Assembly (NCBI RefSeq): GCF_003028855.1
Contig: NZ_CP028324.1
Location: 2,914,001-2,978,000 of the forward strand
Length of the DNA stretch: 64,000 nucleotides
Direction: 5' to 3'
From: Pseudoduganella armeniaca
Lineage (GTDB): Bacteria; Pseudomonadota; Gammaproteobacteria; Burkholderiales; Burkholderiaceae_D
The translations under genes and the position numbers were made by a program. A model generated the notes under the pieces. That model was not told where the DNA came from and made no database searches. It worked only from the letters and a program-made list of their open reading frames with translations. Of the stretch, positions 18,200-27,804 are shown piece after piece. Each line of letters starts with the position of its first letter. Position 1 is the first letter of the stretch.

Positions 18200-19501
18200 T
18201 TGCACAGCAACTATGTCATCGTCGGAGGCGGGGCGGGCGGCCTGGAACTGGCCTGCAAACTGGGCCGCAAGCTGGGCCCGAACAAGGTCATGCTGGTGGA
18301 CAGCCGGCTGTACCACATCTGGAAGCCGTCGCTGCACGAGGTGGCGGCCGGCACGCTGGACATCCATGCCGAAGGCCTGTCGTACCAGATGCTGGCGCAC
18401 GACAACGGCTTTACCTACGTCTATGGCGCGCTGGAAGCGCTGGACGCTGCCGCCAACACGATCACCGTCAGCCCCATCGAGACCCAGTCCGGCGAGATGG
18501 TGCTGCCCGAGCGGCGCATCGGCTACGACTCGCTGGTGTTGGCGGTGGGCAGTACCTCCAATTACTTCGGCGTGCCGGGCGCGCGCGAGCACACCATTTC
18601 GCTGAACGCCACCGAGGACGCGGAGCGTTTCCGCCTGACCTTGCTGAAGCTGCTGGCCAAGGCCGCCACCGCCAAGAGCGGCCAAGGCGGCAGCCAGGGC
18701 ATCGACATCGTCATCATCGGCGGTGGTGCCACCGGCGTCGAGCTGGCCGCCGAGTTGCGCGAGGCCAGCGGCGTGTACGCCGCCTACGGTTTCGGCCACC
18801 TGCAACCGCTGCAGGACGTGCGCATCACGATCCTGGAAGGTGCGCCGCGCATCCTGGCGCCGCTGCCCGAGCGGGTTTCCGCCGCGGCCGTCAAGCTGCT
18901 GGCCGAACGCGGTGTCAAGGTCAGCGCCGAAACCCGGGTGACGCAGATCGAGCCCGACCGGGTCACGGTGGGCAACGGCACCGTCTACCCGTCCGACATC
19001 ACCGTGTGGGCGGCCGGCATCAAGGCGCCCGACTTCCTGGCCCAGCTGGGGCTGCCGACGGCCAAGGGCGGCCAGCTCGACGTCACCGGCGAGCTGGTCG
19101 TCAAGGGCTTCCCGAACATCTACGCGCTGGGCGACTGCGCGCTGTGCATCGGCGCGGACGGCAAGCCGGTGCCGCCGCGTGCCCAGGCGGCGCACCAGCA
19201 GGCCGACTACCTGCTGGACGCGCTGCTGCGCAAGGAGCAGGGCAAGCCGGCCAGCGGCAAGCCGTATGTCTACCGCGACTACGGCTCGCTGGTGTCGTTT
19301 GGCCAGTCGACCTCCGTCGGCAGCCTGATGGGCTCACTGCAGGGCAGCAACTGGTTCGTCGAAGGGACGTTCGCGCGCCTGATGTACACCAGCCTGCACC
19401 TGATGCATCACCAGGCCATCATGGGCACCTTGCGCACCGGCGTGCTGGCGCTGGCGCGCTTCCTGATCAAGCGCTCGACGCCGCACGTCAAGCTGCACTG
19501 A
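18200..19501 (+). CDS. ndh: Type II NADH:quinone oxidoreductase (NDH-2)
   Basis: 433-residue single-subunit flavoenzyme. FAD-binding YVIVGGGAGGLELACKLG is at the N-terminus, the NADH-binding VIIGGGATGVELAAELRE is near residue 175, and the second FAD contact IYALGDCA is near 310. The quinone-site helix region AQAAHQQADYL follows, and the C-terminus is amphipathic for membrane attachment. It oxidises NADH and reduces quinone without pumping protons. Translation starts at TTG 18200 behind GAGGGAGGAAC, which decides the start. The end overlaps the convergent P450 gene by 14 nt. Confidence 0.92.
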   Translation: MHSNYVIVGGGAGGLELACKLGRKLGPNKVMLVDSRLYHIWKPSLHEVAAGTLDIHAEGLSYQMLAHDNGFTYVYGALEALDAAANTITVSPIETQSGEMVLPERRIGYDSLVLAVGSTSNYFGVPGAREHTISLNATEDAERFRLTLLKLLAKAATAKSGQGGSQGIDIVIIGGGATGVELAAELREASGVYAAYGFGHLQPLQDVRITILEGAPRILAPLPERVSAAAVKLLAERGVKVSAETRVTQIEPDRVTVGNGTVYPSDITVWAAGIKAPDFLAQLGLPTAKGGQLDVTGELVVKGFPNIYALGDCALCIGADGKPVPPRAQAAHQQADYLLDALLRKEQGKPASGKPYVYRDYGSLVSFGQSTSVGSLMGSLQGSNWFVEGTFARLMYTSLHLMHHQAIMGTLRTGVLALARFLIKRSTPHVKLH

Positions 19502-20828
19502 GGTCGCCCGCGCCCGGCACGCGGGGACGCAACGTCATCTTCAGCGGCGCCGGCGCCATCACGAAGCCCAGTACCTCGGCCGGCTCGGCGCCGCCGGCGG
19601 CCGTCACGCTGTCCAGCTCGAAATGCCCCAGCAGGGCCGCCAGCGCCACCTTCATCTCCAGCAGCGCCAGGTAGCGCCCGGGGCAGGCACGCGCGCCGGC
19701 GCCGAAGGGCAGGATGGCCTGGCGCGCGGCGGGCGTGGTCGCGTCGCCGCCGGGCAGCCAGCGCTCCGGCCGGAACTCGGCCGCGCAGGCCAGCAGCGCG
19801 GCGTCGACGCTGGCGTGGCGCAGCACGCACCACAGCAGGGTCCCCGGCGGCAGCGTGACGCCCAGCACGGTGCGCTCGCGCAGCGCCTGCAGCGGGATGA
19901 ACGGCGCCGGCGGCTTCAGCCGCATTGCCTCCAGCGCACAGGCCTCGACATAGTCCAGCGCATCGGCCTGGGCCGGCGTGATGCGCGCCAGGTCCGGCAC
20001 GGTGGCGCGCACCTCGTCGCGCGCGCGGCACAGCGCGGCCGGATGGCGCGCCAGCAGCCAGGCCGTCCAGGCCAGCGCACTGGCCGTGGTGTCCTCGCCG
20101 GCTATCAGCATCGTGGCCACGTTGCCGGCGACCTCGGCGTCGCCCAGGCCGCTGCCCGGCTCGTCGGCAGCGGCGATCAAGGCCTGCAGCAGGTTGGCCG
20201 GCCGCGCGCGCAAGGCCGGGTCGGCCGCCAGCGCCATGCGCCCGCTGGCGACAAAGCCGTCGATCGCCCCCTGCAGCGCCGTCACGCTGGCCGCGAGGCG
20301 GCGCTCGGCCGGCAGGGGCAGCCAGCGCCAGTACGGCAGCGGCGCCAGCGAGCGGCGCGCCACGCCGGCCAGCACCGTGTCGATATGGTCCTGCAGGTCG
20401 CTCGTGCCGGCATTGACGGTGTCGACGTCGGCGCCGAACGCCAGGCCGGCAACGACGTCCACGGCATAGCGCTTCAGATCGGCGGACAACGGAATCGGCT
20501 GCCCGGCCATGGCCGCCTGCCGCCAGCGCGCGACCAGCCGCACGCCCACTTGCGCCAGGCGCGGCAGGTAGGCCTTGACGAAGCCGGGCGCGAACGCCTG
20601 CATTACCATGCGGCGCTGGCGGCGCCAGTCGTCGTCCTCGGCCAGCGTCAGGCCGGGCAGGCCGCCCAGCTCGCGCGTCACCTCGGCCGTGACGCCCGGA
20701 CGGCGGAATCCGTCCGGGCGGTCGCGCAGCACGGCACCGATGGCCTGCGCGTCGGCCAGCACCACGGCCTCGCGCGTGCCCAGGCGCACGCGGAACATCG
20801 GCCCGTACTGGCGGCTCCACGCTTCCAT
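19488..20828 (-). CDS. Cytochrome P450 (N-terminus frameshifted)
   Basis: 446 residues in the intact frame. P450 hallmarks are complete: I-helix AGEDTTASA, ExxR in EAMRLKPPA, PERW in FRPERWLPGG, and the haem-binding loop FGAGARACPGRYLALLE with its Cys thiolate. The true start is probably ATG 20922 (MPDRPIATLPG). Between 20828 and 20922 the reading frame shifts twice; adding one C at each of two runs (complement of 20876-20878 and 20889-20890) gives the classic proline-rich P450 N-terminus PGPRGLPLLGSALQL and a 478-residue protein. It resembles bacterial CYP4/CYP110-type enzymes. Substrate unknown. A divergent AraC regulator is 119 nt from the corrected start. Confidence 0.88.
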   Translation of the reverse strand: MEAWSRQYGPMFRVRLGTREAVVLADAQAIGAVLRDRPDGFRRPGVTAEVTRELGGLPGLTLAEDDDWRRQRRMVMQAFAPGFVKAYLPRLAQVGVRLVARWRQAAMAGQPIPLSADLKRYAVDVVAGLAFGADVDTVNAGTSDLQDHIDTVLAGVARRSLAPLPYWRWLPLPAERRLAASVTALQGAIDGFVASGRMALAADPALRARPANLLQALIAAADEPGSGLGDAEVAGNVATMLIAGEDTTASALAWTAWLLARHPAALCRARDEVRATVPDLARITPAQADALDYVEACALEAMRLKPPAPFIPLQALRERTVLGVTLPPGTLLWCVLRHASVDAALLACAAEFRPERWLPGGDATTPAARQAILPFGAGARACPGRYLALLEMKVALAALLGHFELDSVTAAGGAEPAEVLGFVMAPAPLKMTLRPRVPGAGDLSAA

Positions 20829-21041
20829 GGTCCGGTGGATGGTGCGCGGGCGCAGTTGCAGGGCGCTGCCCAGCAGGGCAGGCCGCGCGGCCGGGCAGGG
20901 TGGCGATGGGGCGGTCGGGCATGGCGGCTCCTGGCAGTGTCATTGCCGGCAGTATGGCGGCATGCCGGGCGCCGGTCTTGAACGTTTGCGACGCGTCCCC
21001 GCTGTCGCGGCCGGCAGGCAGTTCGACGCTACAATGCATGC

Positions 21042-21917
21042 ATGGAAGAGCCTGCATATCCTGCCACCGTCGCCCGCCTGGTCGCGCCCCGCGTCGCGCT
21101 GGCCTCTTGCGTGCGCGCCTGGGTCGTGCGCAGCACCGTGGGGTGCGCGCCGCTGGCCGCGCCGCAGCGCTTGAACCGCTTCCCGGCCACGCCGTTCTGC
21201 ACGATCACCTGGCTGTTCGAGGGCAGCGCCCAGCTGGTCGAGCCGGTGGTGGACGATCCCGCCGTCGATACCTGGCTGCGGCCGGGCCAGGCGCTGTTCT
21301 GCGGCCCGCAGTCGCGGCCGTTCGTCACGGCCAATCCCGGCCCGGTGCATGGCATGACGGTGATGCTGTTCGCCGACGCGCTGCACCGGCTGACGGGCCT
21401 GGACATGGCCGCGCAGCTGGACCGCATGGCGCCGCTGCACGAGGTGCTGGACGCATGGTGGCAGGCGCTGTCGGCGGCCGTGCTGGCCGCCGCCACGGAC
21501 GAGGAACGCATCGCCGTCTTCGAGACCGGGCTGGAACAGCGCTGGCGGGCCGTGCGGGCCGACGGGCCGCTGGTGCACGCACGCGACTGGGTGCAGGCGC
21601 TGGCCGTGCGCGCGGCCGCGGCCGGCATGGGCCGCAGCGCGCGCATGGCGGAGCGGCGCGTGCGCGCGTGGGCCGGCCATCCGCTGCGCATGTTGCGCCG
21701 GCTGGACCGCATCGAGCGCTCCATGGTGGCGGCGCGCACGGCAACGCAGGCGCGGCAGGGCCGGGTCAGCCTGGCGGACGTGGCGGCGGCGGGCGGGTTT
21801 GCCGACCAGGCCCACCTGTCGCGCGAAGCGCGCGCCATTGCCGGCACCAGTCCGGCCGAACTGTTGCGCCTGGCGCAGACGGACGAGAGCTACTGGCTGT
21901 ACCGCATCTGGCTGTAG
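21042..21917 (+). CDS. AraC-family transcriptional regulator
   Basis: 291 residues. The C-terminal third carries the two helix-turn-helix units of AraC proteins, the second well conserved (VSLADVAAAGGFADQAHLSREARAIAGTSPAEL, residues about 242-275). The N-terminal part has cupin-like strands and no recognised ligand motif. Its position divergent from the P450 gene, with 119 nt between corrected starts, suggests it controls that gene. Start at the second of two close ATG codons (21042). Confidence 0.85.
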   Translation: MEEPAYPATVARLVAPRVALASCVRAWVVRSTVGCAPLAAPQRLNRFPATPFCTITWLFEGSAQLVEPVVDDPAVDTWLRPGQALFCGPQSRPFVTANPGPVHGMTVMLFADALHRLTGLDMAAQLDRMAPLHEVLDAWWQALSAAVLAAATDEERIAVFETGLEQRWRAVRADGPLVHARDWVQALAVRAAAAGMGRSARMAERRVRAWAGHPLRMLRRLDRIERSMVAARTATQARQGRVSLADVAAAGGFADQAHLSREARAIAGTSPAELLRLAQTDESYWLYRIWL

Positions 21918-22075
21918 CCGCGGCGCTGGCCGGCAATGTCACAGTTGGCGCAGCGGGGCGGCGTCAAACCAACAGTAAACTGTTAAACATTACAATTTTT
22001 TTATCGCCGGCCGCAGCGCGGGCGTACCATGGACTGGCTGTACTCCGATATCAAAACATAAGCTAGGGGGATTCC

Positions 22076-22675
22076 ATGGTACGTCAGCGTTTGCAGGGAC
22101 TTTCCGCCGCCGTCATGCTGGCGGCATCGGCGGCATCGTACGCCGCCACCAATCTCGCGCAGGACGGCAGTTTCGAATCGGCCGCCGTGCCGGATGGCGC
22201 CTATGTCATCGTCGACCAGGTGGGTGAGTGGATCAGCGATACCCACGGCATCGAGGTGCGCAACAACAATGCCGGCAGCGCCTATGACGGCAGCCATTTC
22301 GTCGAACTCGACACCGACCAGAACAGCTCGCTCTTCCAACAGATCCGGACCCGCCCGGGCCGGGACTACCTGCTGTCGTTCGCGTTCCGCGACCGTGACG
22401 GGGTGGATCCCGCGTCGCAGGGCCTAGAAGTGCTGTGGGCGGGCTATGTCGTCGGCACCGTCAACGGCGCCGCCGACTGGCAGGTGCAGACCTTCACGGT
22501 GCATGCGCTGACGCGTTATTCGGAACTGGAGTTCCGGGCCATCGGTGCCAGCGACAGCTATGGCACGTCGCTCGACGCCATCTCCGTCACCGCGGTGCCG
22601 GAGCCGCAAACCTACGCGATGCTGTTGGCGGGCATGGGCTTGCTGGGCATGGGCCTGCGCCGCAAGCAGGGCTGA
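22076..22675 (+). CDS. PEP-CTERM-anchored extracellular protein
   Basis: 199 residues. A signal peptide ends near SAASYAA; the mature part begins NLAQDGSFES, a start typical of galactose-binding/DUF642-like beta-sandwiches, and is rich in Asp, Asn, Ser and Thr. The C-terminus is a full PEP-CTERM sorting signal: VPEPQTYAMLLAGMGLLGMG followed by RRK. Such proteins are processed by an exosortase and delivered to the surface or matrix together with exopolysaccharide. AGGGGG just upstream supports ATG 22076. It ends 6 nt from a convergent kinase gene. Confidence 0.88.
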   Translation: MVRQRLQGLSAAVMLAASAASYAATNLAQDGSFESAAVPDGAYVIVDQVGEWISDTHGIEVRNNNAGSAYDGSHFVELDTDQNSSLFQQIRTRPGRDYLLSFAFRDRDGVDPASQGLEVLWAGYVVGTVNGAADWQVQTFTVHALTRYSELEFRAIGASDSYGTSLDAISVTAVPEPQTYAMLLAGMGLLGMGLRRKQG

Positions 22676-22681
22676 GCGGAC

Positions 22682-23386
22682 TCAGGAAGCAGCGGCGGCC
22701 GTCTTCGGCAGCACCAGGGTCAGCGCGCTGCCGCCTTCCGGATGGGCCCGCAACTCGAGCGTGCCGCCCAGGTGACGGGCTCGTTCGCGCACCAGGCGCA
22801 GGCCGTATTTGTCAGCCCCCGCATCGGGACCGGCGGGACCGCTGCCGTTGTCGCGCACGGTCAGCATGATCTCGTCCTCGTTGTCGTCGACGATGACGCT
22901 CACTTCGCTCGCCCCCGCATGGGCGGCCACGTTGCGCAGGCCTTCCTCCAGCGCGAACAGCAGGGCCACGCCATGCTCGCGCGAGCACGCCGGTTCGTCC
23001 TCGGGCAGGCTGCAGCGCGCCGTCACGCGGTAATGCTCGCCGAACTCCACGACGGCCTCGCTGAACGCGACCTTAATGCCGAGGAACTCCAGCTTGTCGT
23101 TCCACAGCTTGTGCTGCATGCGGCGGTTGTTCTCGATGATGGTGTGCAGCAGGTTCTTCATCTGCGCAGCGCGCTCGCGCAAGGCCGGCGGCTCTTCCGG
23201 CAGCTTGGCCGTGAGCAGGCCCAGGTGCATGGTCAGGGCCGTCAGCGACGAGCCCACGCTGTCGTGCAGCTGGCGCGCGAGGGCGCGCCGTTCGTTGTCC
23301 CAAGTGCTGTTGACGTGCCCCAGCAGGTCGCTGAGTTCGGCGACCCGTGCGGCGGCGTTCTGATCTTCCGGTGCAATGTCGGACAT
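22682..23386 (-). CDS. Cytoplasmic NarL-type sensor histidine kinase
   Basis: 234 residues with no membrane segment. The HisKA_3 dimerisation helix carries the phospho-acceptor in ARQLHDSVGSSLTAL (His about residue 41). The HATPase part has the N-box GLRNVAAHAGAS, and the G-box DNGSGP followed by YGLRLVRERARHLGG. This is the NarX/DegS class, which pairs with NarL-type response regulators, but no such regulator is adjacent. Without a sensor domain it probably receives signals through another protein. It is divergent from a hemerythrin gene, a possible oxygen or iron link. Confidence 0.88.
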   Translation of the reverse strand: MSDIAPEDQNAAARVAELSDLLGHVNSTWDNERRALARQLHDSVGSSLTALTMHLGLLTAKLPEEPPALRERAAQMKNLLHTIIENNRRMQHKLWNDKLEFLGIKVAFSEAVVEFGEHYRVTARCSLPEDEPACSREHGVALLFALEEGLRNVAAHAGASEVSVIVDDNEDEIMLTVRDNGSGPAGPDAGADKYGLRLVRERARHLGGTLELRAHPEGGSALTLVLPKTAAAAS

Positions 23387-23543
23387 GGTGTTTTCTTATT
23401 GTATGCAAGCGGTAACGCCATGGATCATACATGAGGTTTTGTGGAAATGTCGCACTGGCACCATCGTGAGATGCCGCACATACACGACGCTGTAAAAGTG
23501 ACAAGCTGTACCCATCATCCAACCGACACAAGAAGGAGCAGCC

Positions 23544-24059
23544 ATGAGTGCCACAGCCAAGCCGCAAGATGCCATCGCCCTGTTGAAGCAGGACCATGCC
23601 GAAGTGAAGGCAATGTTCAAGGAATTCGAGGAACTGGGCGAACGCGCCTTTGTCGCGAAGAAAAAACTGGCCGACAAGATCTGCCTGGAGTTGACCAAGC
23701 ATGCGATCGCGGAAGAGGAGATTTTCTACCCGGCCGTGCGCGAGGAAGCCGAGGACAGCGACGACCTGGTCGACGAAGCCACCGTCGAGCACGCCTCCGC
23801 CAAGGACCTGATCGCCCAGATCAGTGCCATGGACCCGCATGACGACCTGTACGACGCCAAGGTCAAGGTGCTGGGCGAATACATCGAGCACCACGTCAAG
23901 GAAGAAGAAACCGAGATGTTCCCGAAAGCGAAAAAAGCCGACCTGGACATGGTCGAGCTGGGGCAGCGCATCCAGGCCCGCAAGGACGAGATCGACATGA
24001 TCCCGCCGGAACCGATGGTGACGGTGAAAGGCGCGCAGGCCAGCCAGCCGCGCATGTAA
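23544..24059 (+). CDS. Hemerythrin-domain (HHE) protein
   Basis: 171 residues. The di-iron ligands of the HHE fold are visible in order: QDHAEVK, LTKHAIAEEEIFYPAV, EHASAKDL and EYIEHHVKEEETEMFPKA. Such single-domain proteins bind oxygen, NO or iron, or act in stress protection. The C-terminal 30 residues (ARKDEIDMIPPEPM onwards) are an unstructured extension. AAGAAGGAGCAGCC precedes the ATG. A hairpin follows the stop. The precise role is unknown. Confidence 0.9.
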   Translation: MSATAKPQDAIALLKQDHAEVKAMFKEFEELGERAFVAKKKLADKICLELTKHAIAEEEIFYPAVREEAEDSDDLVDEATVEHASAKDLIAQISAMDPHDDLYDAKVKVLGEYIEHHVKEEETEMFPKAKKADLDMVELGQRIQARKDEIDMIPPEPMVTVKGAQASQPRM

Positions 24060-24067
24060 GAAAGGCC

Positions 24068-24086
24068 GGGAGCGCGTCGCGCTCCC
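24068..24086. terminator. Hairpin between convergent hemerythrin and hybrid kinase genes
   Basis: Perfect stem GGGAGCG/CGCTCCC with a 5-nt loop, 8 nt past the hemerythrin stop and 15 nt before the end of the convergent kinase gene. No clear T run on either side, so it may be a weak bidirectional terminator. Confidence 0.4.
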
Positions 24087-24100
24087 GCAGCATCATCCGG

Positions 24101-25723
<1,623 letters not shown>

Positions 25724-25940
25724 TTTGGGTACTTTTAATATTGTTTTAGATCGCGTCGCACGGAAACAGTTTTGTCAGGCAAACATCCTGACGATCATAG
25801 CAATGGCATATCCCAATGTCAAAAGTCCGCACGGCAACGGGAACAGCCCCGATATTGTTCGATTGCGCACATACAACCCCTTGGCAATCATGACATATTG
25901 AAAGCGTAGACACCACGCCACACAACGAAAGGACCCCAAC

Positions 25941-26360
25941 ATGAATATCGATACCGTCGTAGACAAAAAACACCTGGGCAAGTGCTTCAAGGAACTGGCT
26001 GACGCGCCGCTCAGCGCACTGCGCGGTGTCAGCGAAGACGATGCCAAGGCGCTGCAACAGGCCTTCAACGTCAGCACGGTGCGCGACCTGGCAAACCTGA
26101 ACTTCATCAAGTGGGCCGTGGCGATCACCACCCTGGCCGACGAGGAGCAGATGCAGCCAGCCGAGAAAGCCAAGGAAGAGCTGCTGGACGACGCGGTCGA
26201 GATGACGTTCCCCGCCAGCGACCCGATTTCGGTCGACTCCGGCATCACCCGCATCGAGGTGGCGCCGGACAAGGTCGATGCGCAAGCGGACCACCAGCAT
26301 GCCGGCAAGGTCGAGGAATCCACCGAGACCGGCAAGATAAAAGAGGCCGCGGCGCAGTAA
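25941..26360 (+). CDS. Small helix-hairpin-helix-like protein with TFPASDP motif
   Basis: 139 residues, no signal peptide. Residues about 24-52 (LSALRGVSEDDAKALQQAFN, then VSTVRDLANL) look like a helix-hairpin-helix unit, as in DNA-binding or scaffold proteins. Further on, LDDAVEMTFPASDPISV is a motif I know from many small uncharacterised proteobacterial proteins (E-TFPASDP). The tail is acidic and disordered. AACGAAAGGACC upstream supports ATG 25941. It is divergent from the REC-HK-REC gene and followed by a palindromic repeat element. Function unknown. Confidence 0.7.
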   Translation: MNIDTVVDKKHLGKCFKELADAPLSALRGVSEDDAKALQQAFNVSTVRDLANLNFIKWAVAITTLADEEQMQPAEKAKEELLDDAVEMTFPASDPISVDSGITRIEVAPDKVDAQADHQHAGKVEESTETGKIKEAAAQ

Positions 26361-26368
26361 GCGGCATT

Positions 26369-26532
26369 GGGGTCTGTCCCTTGGGGACCGACCCCGAAGT
26401 TTGGCAGGTGCCGCCGTGGCGGCGAACGGCAATCACGTATCGAAAGAAACCTTGTTCTTTCAGATACTTGATTGCCTGTTTGCGTTATTGGTACACAGGA
26501 CTTCGGGGGCAGCCCCTGGAGGGACAGACCCC
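26369..26532. repeat. Nested inverted-repeat element (MITE-like)
   Basis: A 164-bp segment that folds on itself. Outer arms of about 32 bp begin GGGGTCTGTCCCT and end ACAGACCCC and match at most positions; both are bounded inside by CCGAAGT/ACTTCGG. The centre is a second hairpin, 26428-26448 against 26455-26476 (GGCAATCACGTATC.. with ..GATACTTGATTGCC), with one mismatch, one bulge and a 6-nt loop. It contains no coding frame. It fills the gap between the TFPASDP gene and the REC-GGDEF gene. Confidence 0.75.
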
Positions 26533-26535
26533 ATT

Positions 26536-27552
26536 TCACGCAGCGGTCGTGGCGACGCTTTTCAATTGGTGCGGCACGGTCGCCGCGGCGGCCTTGGTGC
26601 TGCCCGGCGCCGCGCAGTAGCGGTTCTTGCCGGCGCGCTTGGCGTCGTACAGCGCATTATCGGCCGCGTGGATCAGGTCGCCCACCGAAGACGCATCATC
26701 CGGGAACAAGGCAATGCCGATGCTGGTGGACAGGCGCAAGGTGATGCCGTTCACCAGGTAGGGCTCGGACACGACTTCGATCAGCTTCGAGGCCGGTTCG
26801 CGCGCGTCCGGCAGGCCGCTGACGTCGCCCAGCACGATGACGAACTCGTCGCCGCCCACGCGCGCCACCGTATCCTCCTTGCGCGACGAACCCACCAGGC
26901 GCTGCGCGACCAGTTTCAGGATCTCGTCGCCATAGGCGTGGCCATGGGTGTCGTTGATGGCCTTGAAGCCGTCCAGGTCCAGGTACATGACGGCCGCCTT
27001 GCGCTGGTTGCGCACGGCGTGCTGCAGCGTCGTCTCGATGCGGTCTTCCAGCAGGCGGCGGTTCGGCAGGCCCGTCAGCGGGTCGTGCAGGGCCAGCTCC
27101 TGCTGCTTCTTGCTGTACTGCGCCAGCTCCTTGTAGAGCAGGCGTACCTCCAGCATATTGTGGATGCGCTTGTGCACCTCGAGCAGGTCGAACGGCTTGC
27201 TGATGAAGTCGCGCGCGCCGGCTTCGAGCGCAGCGATCTTGAATGCCGGCTGGGCCGTCAGCGCCAGCACGGGCAGGTAACCGTCCTGCTCGATTTCCTT
27301 CAGTCCCTTCATGACCTGGAAGCCGTTCAGGCCAGGCATCTGCAGGTCCAGCAGGATCAGATCATAGCAATGCTGCCGATGCAGGGTGCAAACCTGATCG
27401 GGCAGCATCGTCGCCGTGACGTCGGTGTAGCCGGCTTCGCGCAGGATCTCGAGCATCAGGTCGACATTGTCAGCGCAATCGTCCACCACCAGGATCTTGG
27501 CATTCAGGATCTCATCTGGGCTGGGTATATCTCTTCTCGCCTCATCTTGCAC
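26536..27552 (-). CDS. Response regulator diguanylate cyclase (REC-GGDEF)
   Basis: 338 residues. The receiver domain (about 18-135) has acidic residues VVDDCADN and acceptor Asp in LILLDLQMPGLNGF. A helical linker leads to the GGDEF domain with DPLTGLPNRR, and the active site VGGDEF at about residue 233. An RKED I-site sits five residues before it, so product inhibition is expected. This is the WspR/PleD-like plan: phosphorylation activates c-di-GMP synthesis. The partner kinase is not fixed by sequence, but hybrid kinases lie on both sides. Confidence 0.94.
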   Translation of the reverse strand: MQDEARRDIPSPDEILNAKILVVDDCADNVDLMLEILREAGYTDVTATMLPDQVCTLHRQHCYDLILLDLQMPGLNGFQVMKGLKEIEQDGYLPVLALTAQPAFKIAALEAGARDFISKPFDLLEVHKRIHNMLEVRLLYKELAQYSKKQQELALHDPLTGLPNRRLLEDRIETTLQHAVRNQRKAAVMYLDLDGFKAINDTHGHAYGDEILKLVAQRLVGSSRKEDTVARVGGDEFVIVLGDVSGLPDAREPASKLIEVVSEPYLVNGITLRLSTSIGIALFPDDASSVGDLIHAADNALYDAKRAGKNRYCAAPGSTKAAAATVPHQLKSVATTAA

Positions 27553-27804
27553 ACTGGCTCCGGCGTTTTTTCGGCCTGGAGCGGAACTCTAAGTGTAGCG
27601 CCGCAGGGTTTGCTGCGTCGCACGTATTGAAAAATTATTTTCCAAGGGAAGATTTTTCAGATATGGAAGTGTATCAAACTTGCAGGAGTTTCTTGTAGGA
27701 CATTGCCGCGTGCGGCAGTAGGAAGGAGGGAAAAATCATGTTTAAAGTCAATGCTTGTTGTATTTTGATCGCCGAGTGAACAAAAAACAACAGTAGCCCG
27801 GCCG
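27553..27804. other. Intergenic region upstream of REC-GGDEF gene
   Basis: About 250 bases, A+T-richer than the flanks, between two reverse-strand genes. It should contain the REC-GGDEF promoter. On the reverse strand a G+C-rich inverted repeat just past the kinase stop (near 27795-27815) is followed by a T-rich tract (27781-27790), a possible kinase terminator. No gene is visible. Confidence 0.4.
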
